From Istiophorus platypterus (Eukaryota; Chordata; Actinopteri; Istiophoriformes; Istiophoridae), in assembly GCA_016859345.1 (NCBI GenBank), contig CM029124.1, positions 15,446,480-15,510,479 on the forward strand: a stretch of 64,000 nt of DNA. Direction: 5' to 3'. Below, one piece after another: positions 1 to 13,540 of this stretch (its first letter is position 1; each line of letters begins with the position of its first letter). A model generated the notes under the pieces. It saw only the letters and a program-made list of their open reading frames with translations, was not told the origin of the DNA and did no database searches. A program made the position numbers and the translations under genes.

Positions 1-1501
1 GGACCTGCAGTGAGTTGCAGCTTTTTATTCTGGAATATAACTTTATGAATTATTTGTCTCTTTTTGTGTTGTCCAAAAGAGAGAGAAGTCAGAGTTGTTT
101 GTTTCTTGTCTCTTTGGTTCACTCCAACACATGTCAATAAGCCCTCAAGCCTAAGCACTTAAACACTGTCTGCAGAACTCTAACAAAGAGTACAAATGAT
201 CACATGAACCTGTGTTATCATATTGTCTCGTCTGTGGGAACCTCTAAACCCTCTCTCTGCGCTTCAAATGCCCCCCCCCCCCAAGAAATCAACTTGAATT
301 CTTTATTCTCACGGGGCCAATTGCATTTTTTATTGTTTTTTGCACAGTGATTTTTCACCAGGATGTTAATTTGACATTTTAATAAATTGCGTGAGCAGTT
401 CCAGTGTTGTGGTGGAATTGCCCCAATCCGTCTCACAGCTGATCCTCTGGCTAGCCCACTCTCCCCTTAGTCGCACTCGCTTATTCATGACAATCTACAT
501 GTGTGACAATTACCAGCACAATCCGTCTATGTCAGCACCAGTTGCCCCTCTACTCTGTGTAATGACATTTCTCCATGGCAGCTTCAGCAAGATGAGGTAG
601 ATAGAGGCCATCACTTCTTCGAGCACAGGGAATGGGTCTCTATTTTTAGTGCAGAAAGCAAGTCTGGTTGTGACTGTCAAATGGGGCTCTTTTTCTATCC
701 CATCTATAGTCTACAAGAATGTGACAGCATGTGTCATAGATCATAAAATATAATACACCCAGGTTAAAGTATTGTCCTCCTAGGATTATCCTCATATTGA
801 CACATGGTGGGTTGTATTAACACCTTATGAAGAATATCAAGAGGAGAGGTGAAAATGTGTAAAATCTCAGCTCCTGCAGAATTGAATTTACTTACCTTCA
901 TGTAGCTTTGATCTGTATTTGCTTGTTCATGCGTAATGTTTACCTACAGTCCTATAATCATGTCCTTTACTTTCCAAAATAACCCTCCAAATGCAACATA
1001 ATTCTCAATTGCAACAAGGGGAAAATAATAACCCTTAGCTTATACCGATATGAACATTTTTGTCATAACACAGCAGGTGTTGTGCTTTTCTCTCACAGGG
1101 GGAACCAGGGGCCATGGGATTACCTGGGCTGGAAGGGCTACCTGGTGCCAAGGTAGGCAACAGTATCGGCCCAGAGAAGTGTCTCATCTGCCATGACCTA
1201 ACCTAATTACAAAGTGAGGGAAAGTGTTTTCTCTGTACCTCATTCTCGTTACAGAATACATTAAGAGTGAATTTCTGAAAGGAAATAAACTCCATATAAA
1301 GGTTTTGCCTGTGTGAAAGTAAAACACATGATGGGCTCCTGTTGAATTCATGAGTCAACTTTAGGGAAAACACATTTTCCTTAATGGAACAAAACTAGAC
1401 CTACATGCAACTTCTCACAGCGTCATGCATCTAAATCTGGGCTGCACCGTACCGTTACTGCAGAATGACAGTGTTTGTGTGTGTGGGTGTGGGTGTGTTT
1501 G

Positions 1502-1540
<39 letters not shown>

Positions 1541-4500
1541 CTGCGTGCATGTTGAGGGTTGGATCATTTCTGTTTCTGTGACTTCCAGGGTAACTTGTCC
1601 TTCAAAAGAGTGACACGTGCAAAGTGTTAAAGATTATAAGGAGGTTGTTATTTCTAAATCTATATTTGTGATTTTTCTGAGTAGAAATGTGTAGTTTTCT
1701 TTAGTGTTTGAGCCTTTTTCATTGCATTTTTTTCAAGCACTGAGGTTTAGGCAACTTCTGGTATCACTATAAATGTGTCTCCTTGACATGAGAGTGATTT
1801 ATGCGTATTCTTTATGTAATGTGTATATCATCTAACTGACACATATTGTTGTGTTTGCCTCAGGGTGATATTGGTTTGCCTGGTCCACCTGGGACACCAG
1901 GTCCATCAGTAAGTTAGATTTTTTTTTCTCTCTTGATTAATTTGACTGGATTCATGCTCCTCCTTTATCAATCATCTGTTTTAAGTGTGCCGCTGGCAAC
2001 AAGTCGATGATGTTTAATAGCAGCAAGTACTCAGAATAGCAGCTATAAAAACAGAAGTACCATAACACTACACAACTTCGATTTAAGAACTCGGGTATAG
2101 ACCTATGGTCTCTTCAGTAGATTTTTTGTGAAGCTATACTAGGCTCGTTACTATATTATAAACAGCAGACTGCAGACTTGCAGTAGATATGATACCATTG
2201 AGGACCTGTCAAACAGTCTTTTCTCTTGCTATGTTTGTGATTGACAGGGGAAGCCCGGTGCTCGTGGAGAGCCAGGGATCCCAGGAGAGCCGGTGAGCTG
2301 CAGCCTCTAACTCTCTTTGAGGTGTCAATCCACATGTCATTCCTTTGTCACCGCCGACTGACAGATCAGCTTTCTCTGTTCTCTGACAGGGTGAGAGGGG
2401 GCCGCTCGGAGAAACAGGATTCCCGGGGCCCGAGGGACCCCAAGGTGTTGCTGTAAGGATGCAACATGAATTCTGTTGCTCTTACCTTTATAATTACAAC
2501 TAGATTTTGGCAAACAACATTCCAATAGTGTCCAGGTTGGAAATATGGCTTTGAACAACACAATGATCAGCTGGTTTGTCAATATCTGCAGGTATATCTG
2601 TGGTTGTTTTACTAATATATTAGAAAAAAAGAACATGGTTTAAGCGCAATATGGATAAAATACGAATGTTATCAATCACTTGTCCTATAGATGATTACAT
2701 TCCTCCATGCAATTACCATCAAAGATGGTTTCTTTAATTTTCCCTGTAAGCATACAATGGAAAAGTGTTCTCACAGCAATCAGGATCATTATGCCTTGGC
2801 TGAGATATCTCATTAACTGTGGAGATTACTAGGAGTGCAACAGTGCTGATCCAATCGAAGGTGGGAGCTGATACAAAATGTCTTTGTTTGTGTTGCGCTC
2901 CTTGAGCAGGGGAGGCCTGGAAAAGATGGAACTCCTGGATACAAGGTGAGTTGTGCGAACACGTTGCAAATCCCCTTATAGAAAGTGCTTTACATCAGCC
3001 CAGCTACAGAAAGATGGCACAGCAGATTTTTATCCCCCCTCAAGCTACAGCATCCTGAGTGCATTAAACCTATTTGCATATTTGAGATTTTAACGATAAA
3101 AACTAAAAGGAATCCTGCAGATTTAAGGCTTTGTTGACTTTTAGTCTTTTTACCCTAATTATACAGTTAATGCTCCCAGGCAATGATAAAATGTTTGTAA
3201 TAGAGGGCAGTAGACACTTAGATTAAATATGCATTTTCCTGCCTGATGAACCTTGCTAAAATTGAAACAAATACTGCGAAACGCTAAGTCTGTTTTTAGG
3301 TGATTGATCAAATATATTATACGCTATTTACTACATAATCACACAGAAAGGGCTCACAGCATGAAGAACAGATCTGGCATGAATAGCCATTCCCAAGTCA
3401 TTATGCATTCTAATATCCAAACTGAATTGACTATGAGCATCACTGTTTTGCTCCTTGATTTACACAGTTTTTTTCACCTCGTACCTAATGACAGCCTCGA
3501 CAGTTTATTGTTTTCTGATTATTGTTAGTTAATATTCTCCCATCAGTTCTCCAGTTTTATTCTCACGTCTGCCATGGTGCTTTACGTTTCGGTGGGGCAA
3601 CAGTGCCATCTAGCAGGTGACTTCGCTCCTCTGCCCAGACTCCTTGCATACTGCTTTGAGGTTTAATGTAATGCTCAGGGAAGCACATTTCAGTGGGCAA
3701 GATGATAGATTTAAGCCTCCCATCAGGCATTGGGGAATACAGAGTACTGCAGATTAAAGCAGGCAGGGGAGAACAGCATCACAAAGAGATGCCCGCTTTA
3801 AAACCACATCATGCCAGATTGTCTTTTGCATGGCTCCTGTAATCCAGCAGGAAATTGATACAAAGATGCTCCCAGAGGTATTGCTGTGAGCGCACTAAAG
3901 GGAAGCAATGAGGAGTGACAGGGAAGGATTGGAAGACACAAGATGTTGTGACATGAAGCCAGAGACAGGTATTTTCTCTCCCAGCTCCTCCATACAGTAG
4001 TAGAGACAGCTGGTGGGAAAGCAGGTGTTTCTCAAACAAAACAGGAATGATACAGAGGAGCTGTGACATTGCAGAAGGTGAAAAACTATACAGGGTGTTA
4101 TACAAACAATACACCTGAGCTGAGTAAGACACAATCACTGCACAGTCATCTGAAAAAAGAACATTTCTCAAAGGTAATTCAGGAAAAGCTTGCTCTAAGT
4201 TAGCTTCCACCAGACAACAAAACAGAAACTTGCAAATAGACTGCAAATATGTAAATGGTGAATATAAGCAATAAGCCAATATGGTGGTTTTAAATAATAA
4301 TGATCTCAGCATCATGTCTAAAGATTACAATAATGGAGTTTTGTTTGTTCTCCTTCATCTTATTGAACATCAATACTGTGTGTAGTGGGTGAAAAGCTTT
4401 GGGGTCAGCATAATTTCTTTTTCCAATCATTCATGTTGCTTTTTACCTTTATTCTACCACAAAGCATTAAAATATAGATTAAAATACCATATTTTCTTCT

Positions 4501-7500
4501 TTTTTTGTAAGGGAGCTACAGGTAGAACAGGGGACAGGGGGTCCAAAGGAGAACGTGTAAGTAGCATCTTTCCCGTTTTACTAAAAATAAGATGTTTTTA
4601 TGCCTTAGACTGCAATGCAAAAAAAGGTTTTGGTGAATAGTAATGAAAGTCTTCACTTCAGCACAAATATGCCTAATCCCCACAAGCACATAAGCACTTG
4701 ATAAAGACATTTAACGCTCAGTACAGTTTCCTATTGTATTTTCAAGGCAAAATTAAAGAGCTCTGTCACACTTCTACAGTAATCTATTGCAAATGCTGGT
4801 ATTAGAGGATGCAAAATGGGGCTTTTAGCTTTACATTTGGCAACAGAACCCCAGGACAGGTGACTGACTGTACGCATTAAGAGAAATGGGTCAGTGTGTA
4901 CAGCATGGTAGGTGATTCAGTTGGGAATGTGTCAGACTTGAAAATTAAAATGACTATGTTGCAGCATATGCCAGCCAGGGAAATCTTTTTTTTTTTTTTT
5001 CATGACCTATATAATGCAAAATGTCTTTTAGCATCATATAGAGCTGAGATCTGTCCGGGCTTCTGTTATTCAGGGTGATTCAGGGATTCCCGGGGAAAGA
5101 GGTGTTCAAGGCGAAAGAGGTCGCACAGGAAATCCTGGCCCAATTGGACCAATCGGACCACCGGGCCAAAAAGGCCATCCTGGCCCTCCCGGACAGTTGG
5201 AAAGTGTAAACCTCCTGGTAAGTTGTCATTTGCAGAATTCTCAGAGCAAACAAAAACTATCTTCCCAGATTAATAAAATCAGCCTACTGATTAGGACTGA
5301 GCTTTTGTAACTACTTCAGTTCTCGCTCCCTGTGTGGAAAATGGTGCAGCCACAGATTTCTGCATGAAACATCAAACAAGACTGTGCAAGGGATTTGCTG
5401 TTCTCTCTCTGCTCAACGCTTCCCACTCCTGATCATCTAGGCGCAACAGAAGGTCAGAGAGGGAGAGAGATGGAGACAGAGATAGACAGAGATATGTGGG
5501 CGTACCTAGAGATCTGCGGAGCAATGAAAACACCTCCGTGTGTCACAGACATTTTACACATACTGTACACAGTCACAACTGTTATATAACATTCACAGCA
5601 GATGAAAAACAGTCTTGAATGCAAAAATTCAAGGTCTAAGGTCACTATTGTTTGCCATTGCTTCTGGTTTAGCTTTGGAAAGATCCTACAGTGCAGTTGA
5701 GAAAGGTTCACATGACTGAAATAAAGTATGCTGTCTGTTATTTTGGGTTTTTTAAATCCTTCATGTTCTAGACCATATATTGTTATATAGTTGCTTCAAT
5801 GTTACATTTATTTAGAGCCATGCAGCACTGGAAAGACAAGCTACACTCTTCCTCTTAAGAACAGTGTGCATTACTACAGATCTGGACATAAAGTAACACC
5901 AAGAAATCTTTTATACTTTAATATCAAATTTATTATTCCCTGAATGAATCCATTTTATTTCTTGCTGGGTTTAAGAAGCAGAGATTATCTTATAACGCAA
6001 GGTGGGATTTTAAATAGCTAAAGAATTCTGAATTTGAGCACTTATCTCTCCACCATGCCATTGATTTTAACATGGTTTCCATAATCTTTATAAAATTTTT
6101 GATATATGACAAGCAGCCACTTGAGTGTCACGCTGCGATAACTATCTTCTCGACTGTATCTCCTCTGGTGCCAGTTCACTCTGAATGAAAGCTACTGTTG
6201 TCTCTTAATTTCATTTTCTTTCTTTTTTGTGTTAATGAACTTTGTGTTATTCTCCCCACACACACAGGCTGATCCCAGATTTATGGAGGAACTCAAAATT
6301 TTTATTCAAAATGAAGTATTGAGGGTCCTTGAAGGTACCTTTTTGTCCATCTTTATTCTCCAATTTCTCTCCTGTGTTATCTCCAAGCATTCTTCATGTG
6401 AGGATTTTATTACTCTTACCTTGTAGAGAAGCTATTGAGCGCTGCCATGCTGCAGAAGACGCCTGCCGGCATCTTAGCCTCCCACCTCCAAGGGCCTCCA
6501 GGACCACCTGGCAAGGCTGGATTTCCAGGCCCACCAGGAGAGCCTGGACCTCCTGGTCCTCAAGGTAGGAGATCGAGGTAGCAGGTGGAACTGCTTGAGC
6601 ATTACACAACCCCAGAAAAATAACAAAAGTAACCTCAAAACTGTTGGTGAAACTAATGTAATGAAATGTTTATGTAGCAAGGGAGTATTTGTATGGCTCA
6701 TTGGTGCTTTAAACCTGCAGTGCAGAACTTTTGTCTCCTCCTACTTGCAGTGATAGTAATTACACCAACACTGTCATATACAGCGAAATATCCACAGCTC
6801 CGAGGCAATGATTTTTATTTTGGTAGAGTAAATTTCATAGCTACATAACTTACTCCAAATATTTTATAAATGCTAACCTGTTTAAGAGTAAGACGACATG
6901 TATGTCTGCCCTCATTCCTTTCTCTTCTTTCAGCAAGGAAAAGTCACACAAATGATAGTCCATGTTGTCCTCACCGTCGATCGCGTTCTGTTTTAGACTG
7001 TAATCCTTCCTCCCAAGGCTGAGTTCCTTTTTGTATCTTGAGCATCAGAAACTTTTCTTTGACGCTTCCTAGATTTTCCACCATAGGCTCCACCATGCCC
7101 TTAGTTTCTGGTGCCTACTCCATCTCTGTTGCGACTGTTGCTCCCCTCTTCATCTCTGGCTAGCTTTCTGCTTGATGCAAGATATAACGCTACTGATGCG
7201 CTGCGTGGGAATTTCGCTTAATCAGCATTGTGTGAACTCATTTGGCAAAGGCTTGAATTTAACGGGTGTTCATTTACTTGTAAAAGTCCTGCACTCCAGC
7301 TTTAAATATACCAATTAGTCCAACTAGTAGATGCTGTATCATGCACGTGAAAGAAGGCAGCTTTTAATACTACAAAACCAAGGCTGCAGGTTGACACAAC
7401 TCATATTGTGATGTTTTTTTTGTATGCATAGGGCTGAGTTCAACACTGGTAACTGGCTGGGTTGGGGTGAGGGCACCAATATAGGCTAACACTTGTATTT

Positions 7501-10500
7501 TGTAGGGATTCATGGGTATTTTTCTCTTGCTTACACCCATGTATCAATGCAGACTGAGGGGCAGGAAGCAGAGGAAAGGCCAGGAGTGTGGTGTTCAGCG
7601 GCTCTCTGGGAAATATGAAGACAAACGAAGAATTGGCTGTGAATAAGAGAAAGTGTTATCAGTGTGGACAGGAAAGAGTCCCAGTATTGATACCTCACTC
7701 CAGGAAAGAAAGCTTCTAAAACACAAAAGGAGCAGAGTCAGGACAGAGGGTGAACGGTCTTTATCAAACTGATACAACTTTCTGACTGCTCCTACAACAC
7801 CGATGGTGTGCTGGTTAGGCTTTATACCTCAGTCTTCCTTAGATATGGGTCGTGTCTGCAGCAGAACTATGGTATCCTAATTTGGAGGAGGAGGAGTGTG
7901 TTACATGTTGGTGCAGATCAAAGTACCACTGCATTGGCATTTCTCTTTGAGCTTTGTATCTACCTCACATTATTCAAGACCATTTACACTTTAACCTACT
8001 GCTGTAATATAAAATGCTGCTTCCATTCATGAATAATGGAATAAAAGTAGGCGACAACTCCACTATAAATACTTATGCTGTGTTAATGTCATTTGCATAA
8101 CACATGTCTTGGATTTTGTTTTGCTTGTTTTATTATTTATGCTTCAAAAGAGTGTTTTATAGGTGATTCTTAATGCAGCTTTGCAATAAATATTTATTGA
8201 AATAAAGAGGAAAGTTATTTCCCTTGATAAATCAAAATTCAACAACTTCTTAATTTTTTCATTGTTGACTTATGCCTCCACTCAGCTGGGGAAAGAGTTT
8301 GGGGTAATATTTCCTCATTATTTCTCGTCATCCTCTACTGGAGACTGTGCTTCTCTGGAATATCCAATTTGACTTCTTCCCCAATATGCCAAAATGAATT
8401 GTTTATGGAGAAAAATAACCCCTCTGTTGGATTCACAGTCTTTTTCCCCCATGGTTTGATTTCACATGGGTGAAAGTCTCAAGCTGTTATAGAATACCCA
8501 TAAGAATGCTTGCTGAAGAGCATCATTTCTTTTTTTGTTATTTTGCACTCTTTTGTAGTAATTGAGTGCTCATTTATCATTCTATTCCTCTCTACTTTTG
8601 AGATCATAATGGAAATACTCACTGATGTAAGCCATTGTGTGTAAGTGCATTTTTTATAAATTCAACATCCTGTTGTTTTAACATTCATTTTTAATTTTGT
8701 ATTTCAATGCACTCTGTATATTTATTATTACTAGCTGGCCCAACGTGTTTTTTTATTATATCAAGATATAAACCTTGATTTATGAACTGCTGTACGATAT
8801 AATATCAGTAAAAATCTCAAAATAATGAAACAATTGATCTTCAATGAAGCAGCTGTTCAAAGAAAGGTGTTTTTTTGTAATGCACCACATGAATGAATAG
8901 ATGTTGCTGTGAATACTGTTTACAACGAACTACAACAAGTGCAGGAATCTTATCACTCAAGCCTGACAAACAATTCTGTGGCAAGATTTTTTATTCTTGT
9001 GTTTTGTCCATTAGAACCCCTAAAAAATTTGTTTTCAACCAAGTATGGACACAATATGCCGATTTCGATTTACCAGAGTGCAGCAGTCCAGCATGCCACC
9101 CAAGCTTATTGCCCTCTGTGCTATTCAGGTTTTTTTTTGTTTTGTTTTGTTTTGTTTTGGTTTGGTTTGTTTTGGTTTTCTCTTTTTTTTTTTTCCCCAT
9201 TTGCTTAAGGTACAGTTCTGTTTTCTCCATGGTACGTCTCCTCCCTGAATGAATGCCCCAGGCTCTGTGAGTGTTGAAAGAAGTCTCATTATTGCAGCAA
9301 TGTGTGGATAGCCCCTCTCTGTTTGAGACTCAGTTTTGGAGCGTTCATAAGCCTTTTTTTCTGAGATTTTCTCTGACATGTAAGCATTGAAGCATTTCCC
9401 CTTTGGGCAAGATGGTGCAAAGCCTGATACTCCTTTCAATATTTCTGATGCACTTCATGCAACTGCTGGTCCTGAGACTCCATTACTTTAAGTGCCTCAT
9501 GGGGAAATATTTTCACAGCCCCAACCATTCTTATTTTGTATGCTGCTGTTTTGAAAGGTATAGATTTTCCGGCTTTGCATGGAGTGAGAAAGCCTTTGAA
9601 TAATATGTTTGTGTGCATATTGTTATAAGCAAACACACTTGTTGGCTTGAGATGAAGATCAGTACAAATCCTTTGATTTATTTTTAACTTTATGAGCATC
9701 AGATTCTAGTTTTCCTGAATTGACATGATTGTTTTTTTGCATCTGTGGTTTGTTTTACATAGAATGAGTCCACCTTTGATTACACCTATCTTCTCACTCT
9801 CTGATTGTCTTCAGAGGCCCACATATCTGACCTCTGATTGACAAAAGCCTCTTTGCTCTGTTTTGAAGTCTTCAAAGATGTGCTTTTAACCCTTCTGTTG
9901 ACAGAAAGCTGTAAAGCCCACAGTGCCTTGTTGTTCGAACACTAGCGCACAGATGGCTTATTTGATGATTAGTATTTTGACAAGATGTCAGTACATCTTT
10001 TTCAAAGGTTTGGGATTGAAACAGGAAATCGAGAGTAGCCTGCTTCCACATCAACTACCAAAGTTGCTTCCCTCAAAATGAGTGCAAAAAGATGCCTTTC
10101 ATTTTCATCAAATTGATGACATTTATATTGTGAAGAGGCTAATCTGAGGCATCTGTAATGTAGCAGTCCCCAGATACAAAGATGCAAAAATGCATCCCCA
10201 TCTTGAAAGTCATTGGATTTTAGCATGTTATGGCATTTATACTAATCTTACTAACTCCACAACATAGTCTGCAAACATGACACCACGCAGATCTACTTCA
10301 TCTTTGCAGTGTTTGTATTCAGCCAGATTTTGTGTCTGTCCTCAGGATACAGGGGTCAGAAAGGAGAAAGGGGCCAGCTTGGTCTGGGGTTACCAGGAGC
10401 ACCAGGAGCTATTGGGCCACGGGGTAAGAACACCACATTAGAGCTAGAGACATCCTGGTTACAGCACTCGATTTGATGTAAATTATGTGTTTTGAAATAT

Positions 10501-12978
10501 TTTGTCAAATAGAGACTTCAGCAAGGGGTTGAGCAAAAAAAAAAAAAAAAAATGCAAGCAGGAGCAGTCACCGGCAAAGACTGGTCCAAGAGAAGGTGTT
10601 TTGTGCTTTTTTCCTTGCCACTAGAAGAATTTTTTAATGAAAAAAAGAAACATGAAATGATTGCTGCTTTAGGAGGAAATGCTGCAGTGACAGAGCAGTT
10701 TACCTCACTGACTTCCAGTCTGTAACCGTTGGAGTTCACCAAAAGTCACTCATCCTATCTGTGTATTTGCATGTAGGACACTTAGAACATGGCTGCAGTT
10801 GCTCGGGAGAGGACAAATCACGGCTGGGGAAAGACATCCGCGGAGAAAGTGGGGTTGGAAAGAGCCGGAAAGTGCTGGACCACTTTTTTAGGTTTTATCT
10901 TCGCACTTAGATTAAGATGTTTCTCCGCAATGGAAGATTATTTCTGTCACTTGGCCATCATAATGAGCGACAGCTAGAATTCTTTGACATCCACACAGAG
11001 CATATCCCCCTGGACCACCTGCAGGTTCCCTGACTCTGGGAAATACCTGAGTCACATACAGGATAATCTATTACTCAGTCTTATGATCAGAAAGTGAAAG
11101 CTACAACTTCAGTATTTTTGGTTCACATGAGGACATTACAACACTGGAGAAAAAGATTCCTAGTCGAAGAAAACTAATAAGTATTTCAATTTTTTTTATG
11201 TGAGACTGAACACAATGTTCATTTGCTGTCTTTGCCTTCACTTCTTTGTAACCTGATGGCCTTTGATGATTATTACACCCGATGGTGCTGCAGCTAAATC
11301 ATGCCCACCTGTAGTGCATTAGGTCTCTGCTGTACTGTAGCTAATCAGCCAAGGTAAGCTAGCAGCTGTAAGCAGCCACCTGAGGTTTCTGCCTGAACAC
11401 CGATTTAACAAATTGGAGAACAAATAATGATTTTTGATTGTTACTTTGTGTACCTTTCCACTGAAGCAATAGAACAAATCACCACAGTGCTTTGGATGGT
11501 ATGTGCGCGAGCAGTTAGGGGAGATGGATGTGTTGGTGAGGAAAAGGGCAAGTTGTGTTTTCAGAGGGAGGGAAGGGACAAGGCAGTGGCTGTGATTCTT
11601 CTTGTATGAACTGCAGAAGAGACAGGGCTCCCTGGAGCTGTGACCGCTCTGACTGATGTAATGGACACTGCTGGGCTGGACCATAGTGGACGGTTTTTTT
11701 ATAGACTTCCAGACAAATGTTAAAAAGGAAATGAAGGTGTTACCTGTGCTTGCCTTTGTGATGTTTGCGTTTCCGATATAAATGTGACAGATGCATTCGA
11801 AATCACATACAGTACATAATCATCCATTTATGATCACTGCAGTAAATTGTTTTACACTGAGTTGTTACACATACTTCAAAATTTAGATAAAATATTTTGT
11901 TGTGAGTAGAATTTGCTTTAAATCAGTAATTAGATAATAACTAAAAAGATAATAATCATGATTATTTAGTTAATGAAATGTCCAAAAACATACATTACTA
12001 GTTAGGGTGAAGTGACATCTGACCAACAGTCCAAAACTCAAAGACATTCAAAATAAGATTATATAAAAGATATTAAAGAGGCAAATCTTCACATTTGAGC
12101 AGTTGAAAGCAGATAAATATTTTGACTGATTTTCTGTTGATCAGCTAATCAATTGAGCAGCTAAACAGTTTCAGCTCTAAGCTTCATGATCATGTTGCCG
12201 CAATATGATTCCACCGGAACGTGGATGAACAGTGACATTGAATTATTGCCAAGCTCAAGGGGAATTCAGTCACAGCTTTTTGAAATAAGTCATTTTAAAT
12301 TGAAATTGTAGCCAAACCAATACTGGATTAGCAGGGCCCATATTGATGTCAGTAAGAGGGAGGTTAAGAATTCTGATGATGATATATCTGCTGATAATTT
12401 TTGTTTATTGTTGTATTGTAAAAATTCGGGTACTTTCCATGTAATGATGACACTGTTTTTAAATGACCTCAAACAAAGTTTGGTTTTCTTTATATACCGA
12501 TACCAGTATACCTGCAATAAACTCGTATTGAATTATATATCAACCTGAAATATTGATCTGACTCAAGTTGAAAAATCCATGTGGGATATAAAGTATACTG
12601 TGACTTTTTGGATTTAAACTTTAAACAGCACTTCAATACAGTGTTTCACACCTCTGTGTTATCATTTTTACTAAGAAAAAAAAGTGCAGCATGCAGCTTT
12701 TCACAGCATTCATTTCAATCTGTATGGACGGTGCATGACTGTGTGTGTTTGTGTGAGGGAATGTGTGCCTGTACCGAACCACAGTTTGGAGTTTTATCAC
12801 TAATGGAAAGCTCTACTGAATGCTGATAAAGTGCAGTTCAGCACAGGAATTAATAATGTCTAATTCTCTGTGTCAAGGCCCTCCTGGGATCCCTTCTCAG
12901 GGCCCCACTGGATCTCCAGGGCCCCGTGGACCTCCTGGGACATGTGACCCCAGTGACTGTCTCCTTCCCTCCATATAA
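1..12978 (+). CDS. col19a1: FACIT collagen, 3' part of collagen alpha-1(XIX) (partial at the 5' end)
   Basis: Extracellular-matrix collagen chain, FACIT group. Coding exons: 1-9 (cut by the window edge), 1099-1152, 1864-1908, 2248-2292, 2390-2452, 2910-2945, 4512-4556, 5074-5217, 6268-6334, 6427-6564, 10346-10423 and 12878-12978. All have GT donors and AG acceptors and join in phase; the sum is 825 nt, or 274 residues plus TAA. Triple-helical Gly-X-Y repeats (exons 1-8) are followed by a non-collagenous stretch (exon 9 and the start of exon 10) beginning ADPRFMEELKIF. A second Gly-X-Y block comes next, then a short C-terminal tail GTCDPSDCLLPSI. The tail, and the position tail-to-tail with col9a1 as on human 6q13, point to COL19A1. 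Another FACIT collagen is possible from the helix alone, but the synteny argues against it. The 36-63 nt exons are mostly multiples of 9, as is usual for collagen genes. The large intron 6565-10345 holds no recognisable exon. Confidence 0.85.
1471..1550. repeat. (TG)n microsatellite in a col19a1 intron
   Basis: Imperfect TG/GTGGG start followed by a pure TG run at about 1504-1539. Likely polymorphic. Confidence 0.9.
5074..6564 (+). other. col19a1: col19a1 helix-to-NC junction exons (triple helix end, non-collagenous interruption, helix restart)
   Basis: Exon 5074-5217 (144 nt, the largest here) encodes an unbroken run of Gly-X-Y that ends in GQLESVNLL, leaving the helix. Exon 6268-6334 and the first third of 6427-6564 encode a charged, probably alpha-helical stretch (FMEELKIFIQNEVLRVLEEK). 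Such segments between collagenous domains in FACIT chains are thought to help chain registration, which is general family knowledge. Gly-X-Y resumes within exon 6427-6564 at GPPGPPGKAG. There is no cysteine in this linker, unlike the equivalent NC2 segment of col9a1, which has one in VCMRV. Confidence 0.8.
6565..10345 (+). other. Large col19a1 intron
   Basis: 3.8 kb between coding exons in phase 1. I see no Gly-X-Y exon, RNA gene or intact transposon. A TTTTG-type pentamer tract occupies about 9129-9180. ORFs of around 100 codons over that tract are low-complexity. Confidence 0.5.
9129..9180. repeat. TTTTG/TTTGG pentamer tract
   Basis: Four or more TTTTG units followed by TTTGG variants within the col19a1 intron. 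It accounts for several overlapping low-complexity ORFs. Confidence 0.8.
10424..12877 (+). other. Last col19a1 intron
   Basis: 2.45 kb between the final two coding exons, AT-rich, with an A-run at about 10534-10551. No coding or RNA feature is recognised on either strand. Confidence 0.5.
12878..12978 (+). other. col19a1: col19a1 terminal coding exon, end of last collagenous domain and NC1 tail
   Basis: The acceptor is TCAAG and the exon is entered in phase 1. It encodes PPGIPSQGPTGSPGPRGPPG followed by TCDPSDCLLPSI and a TAA stop. The triplet pattern is broken once at GIPSQG. The two cysteines in CDPSDC are the usual C-terminal pair of this collagen and are candidates for interchain disulfides. 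Without the preceding intron phase the exon could not be assigned, but it joins 10346-10423 exactly in frame. Confidence 0.85.
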
Positions 12979-13483
12979 ACCCAGCAGAGCATTTTGGGCT
13001 AGTTGGAAGACAGACGTTCAGCACCAAGCTCAGTGCAGCAGCCGTGGAGCAGGAAAATGATGGCCTCGCTGGATCTGACAGCTTCATCAGCTCTAGTTTA
13101 TCAGACAGACTCACAACTGACCTCTTTTGTTCACTTTACAATAACATTTGGATGCAGGTGGGGTTGTTGTTGTTCTTCTTGGATTGCTGTTGGGTTTGTT
13201 TTGAATGCAATGGCAAACCTTTGAGTTTGGTCTTTTGGTTTCTTTTTGTTTTTTTAAATGCTGTACTTTTAAGTTATTTCTTGTTTTTACATCCCCTACT
13301 GTGATGTAATGCATTCCTTGTCAACTCTCATTATGTCTTTCAAGACCATGAAAGGACTTTGTTCTGTCAAGTTCAGTCCTGTCTGGAAACATGATCTTAA
13401 TTATTTGTTTGCCTTCTTAATGGGCATGCCTATGCACTCTTCTGCTCTCATTAAGATAAGCCAATGTGCTAGCAGAAGGTACA

Positions 13484-13485
<2 letters not shown>

Positions 13486-13523
<38 letters not shown>

Positions 13524-13540
13524 TGTGTGAGAGAGAGAGA
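13486..13540. repeat. (GT)n-(GA)n compound microsatellite in the col19a1 3' UTR
   Basis: A GT run (13486-13522) passes through TCTGTGT into a GA run (13529-13540). It lies about 510 nt after the stop codon. Confidence 0.9.

Noticed and set aside
3809..4315. 168-codon minus-strand ORF in a col19a1 intron.
   Set aside because: Hydrophobic and Ser/Cys-rich chance translation of AT-rich DNA, with no family resemblance and no supporting promoter or splice sites.
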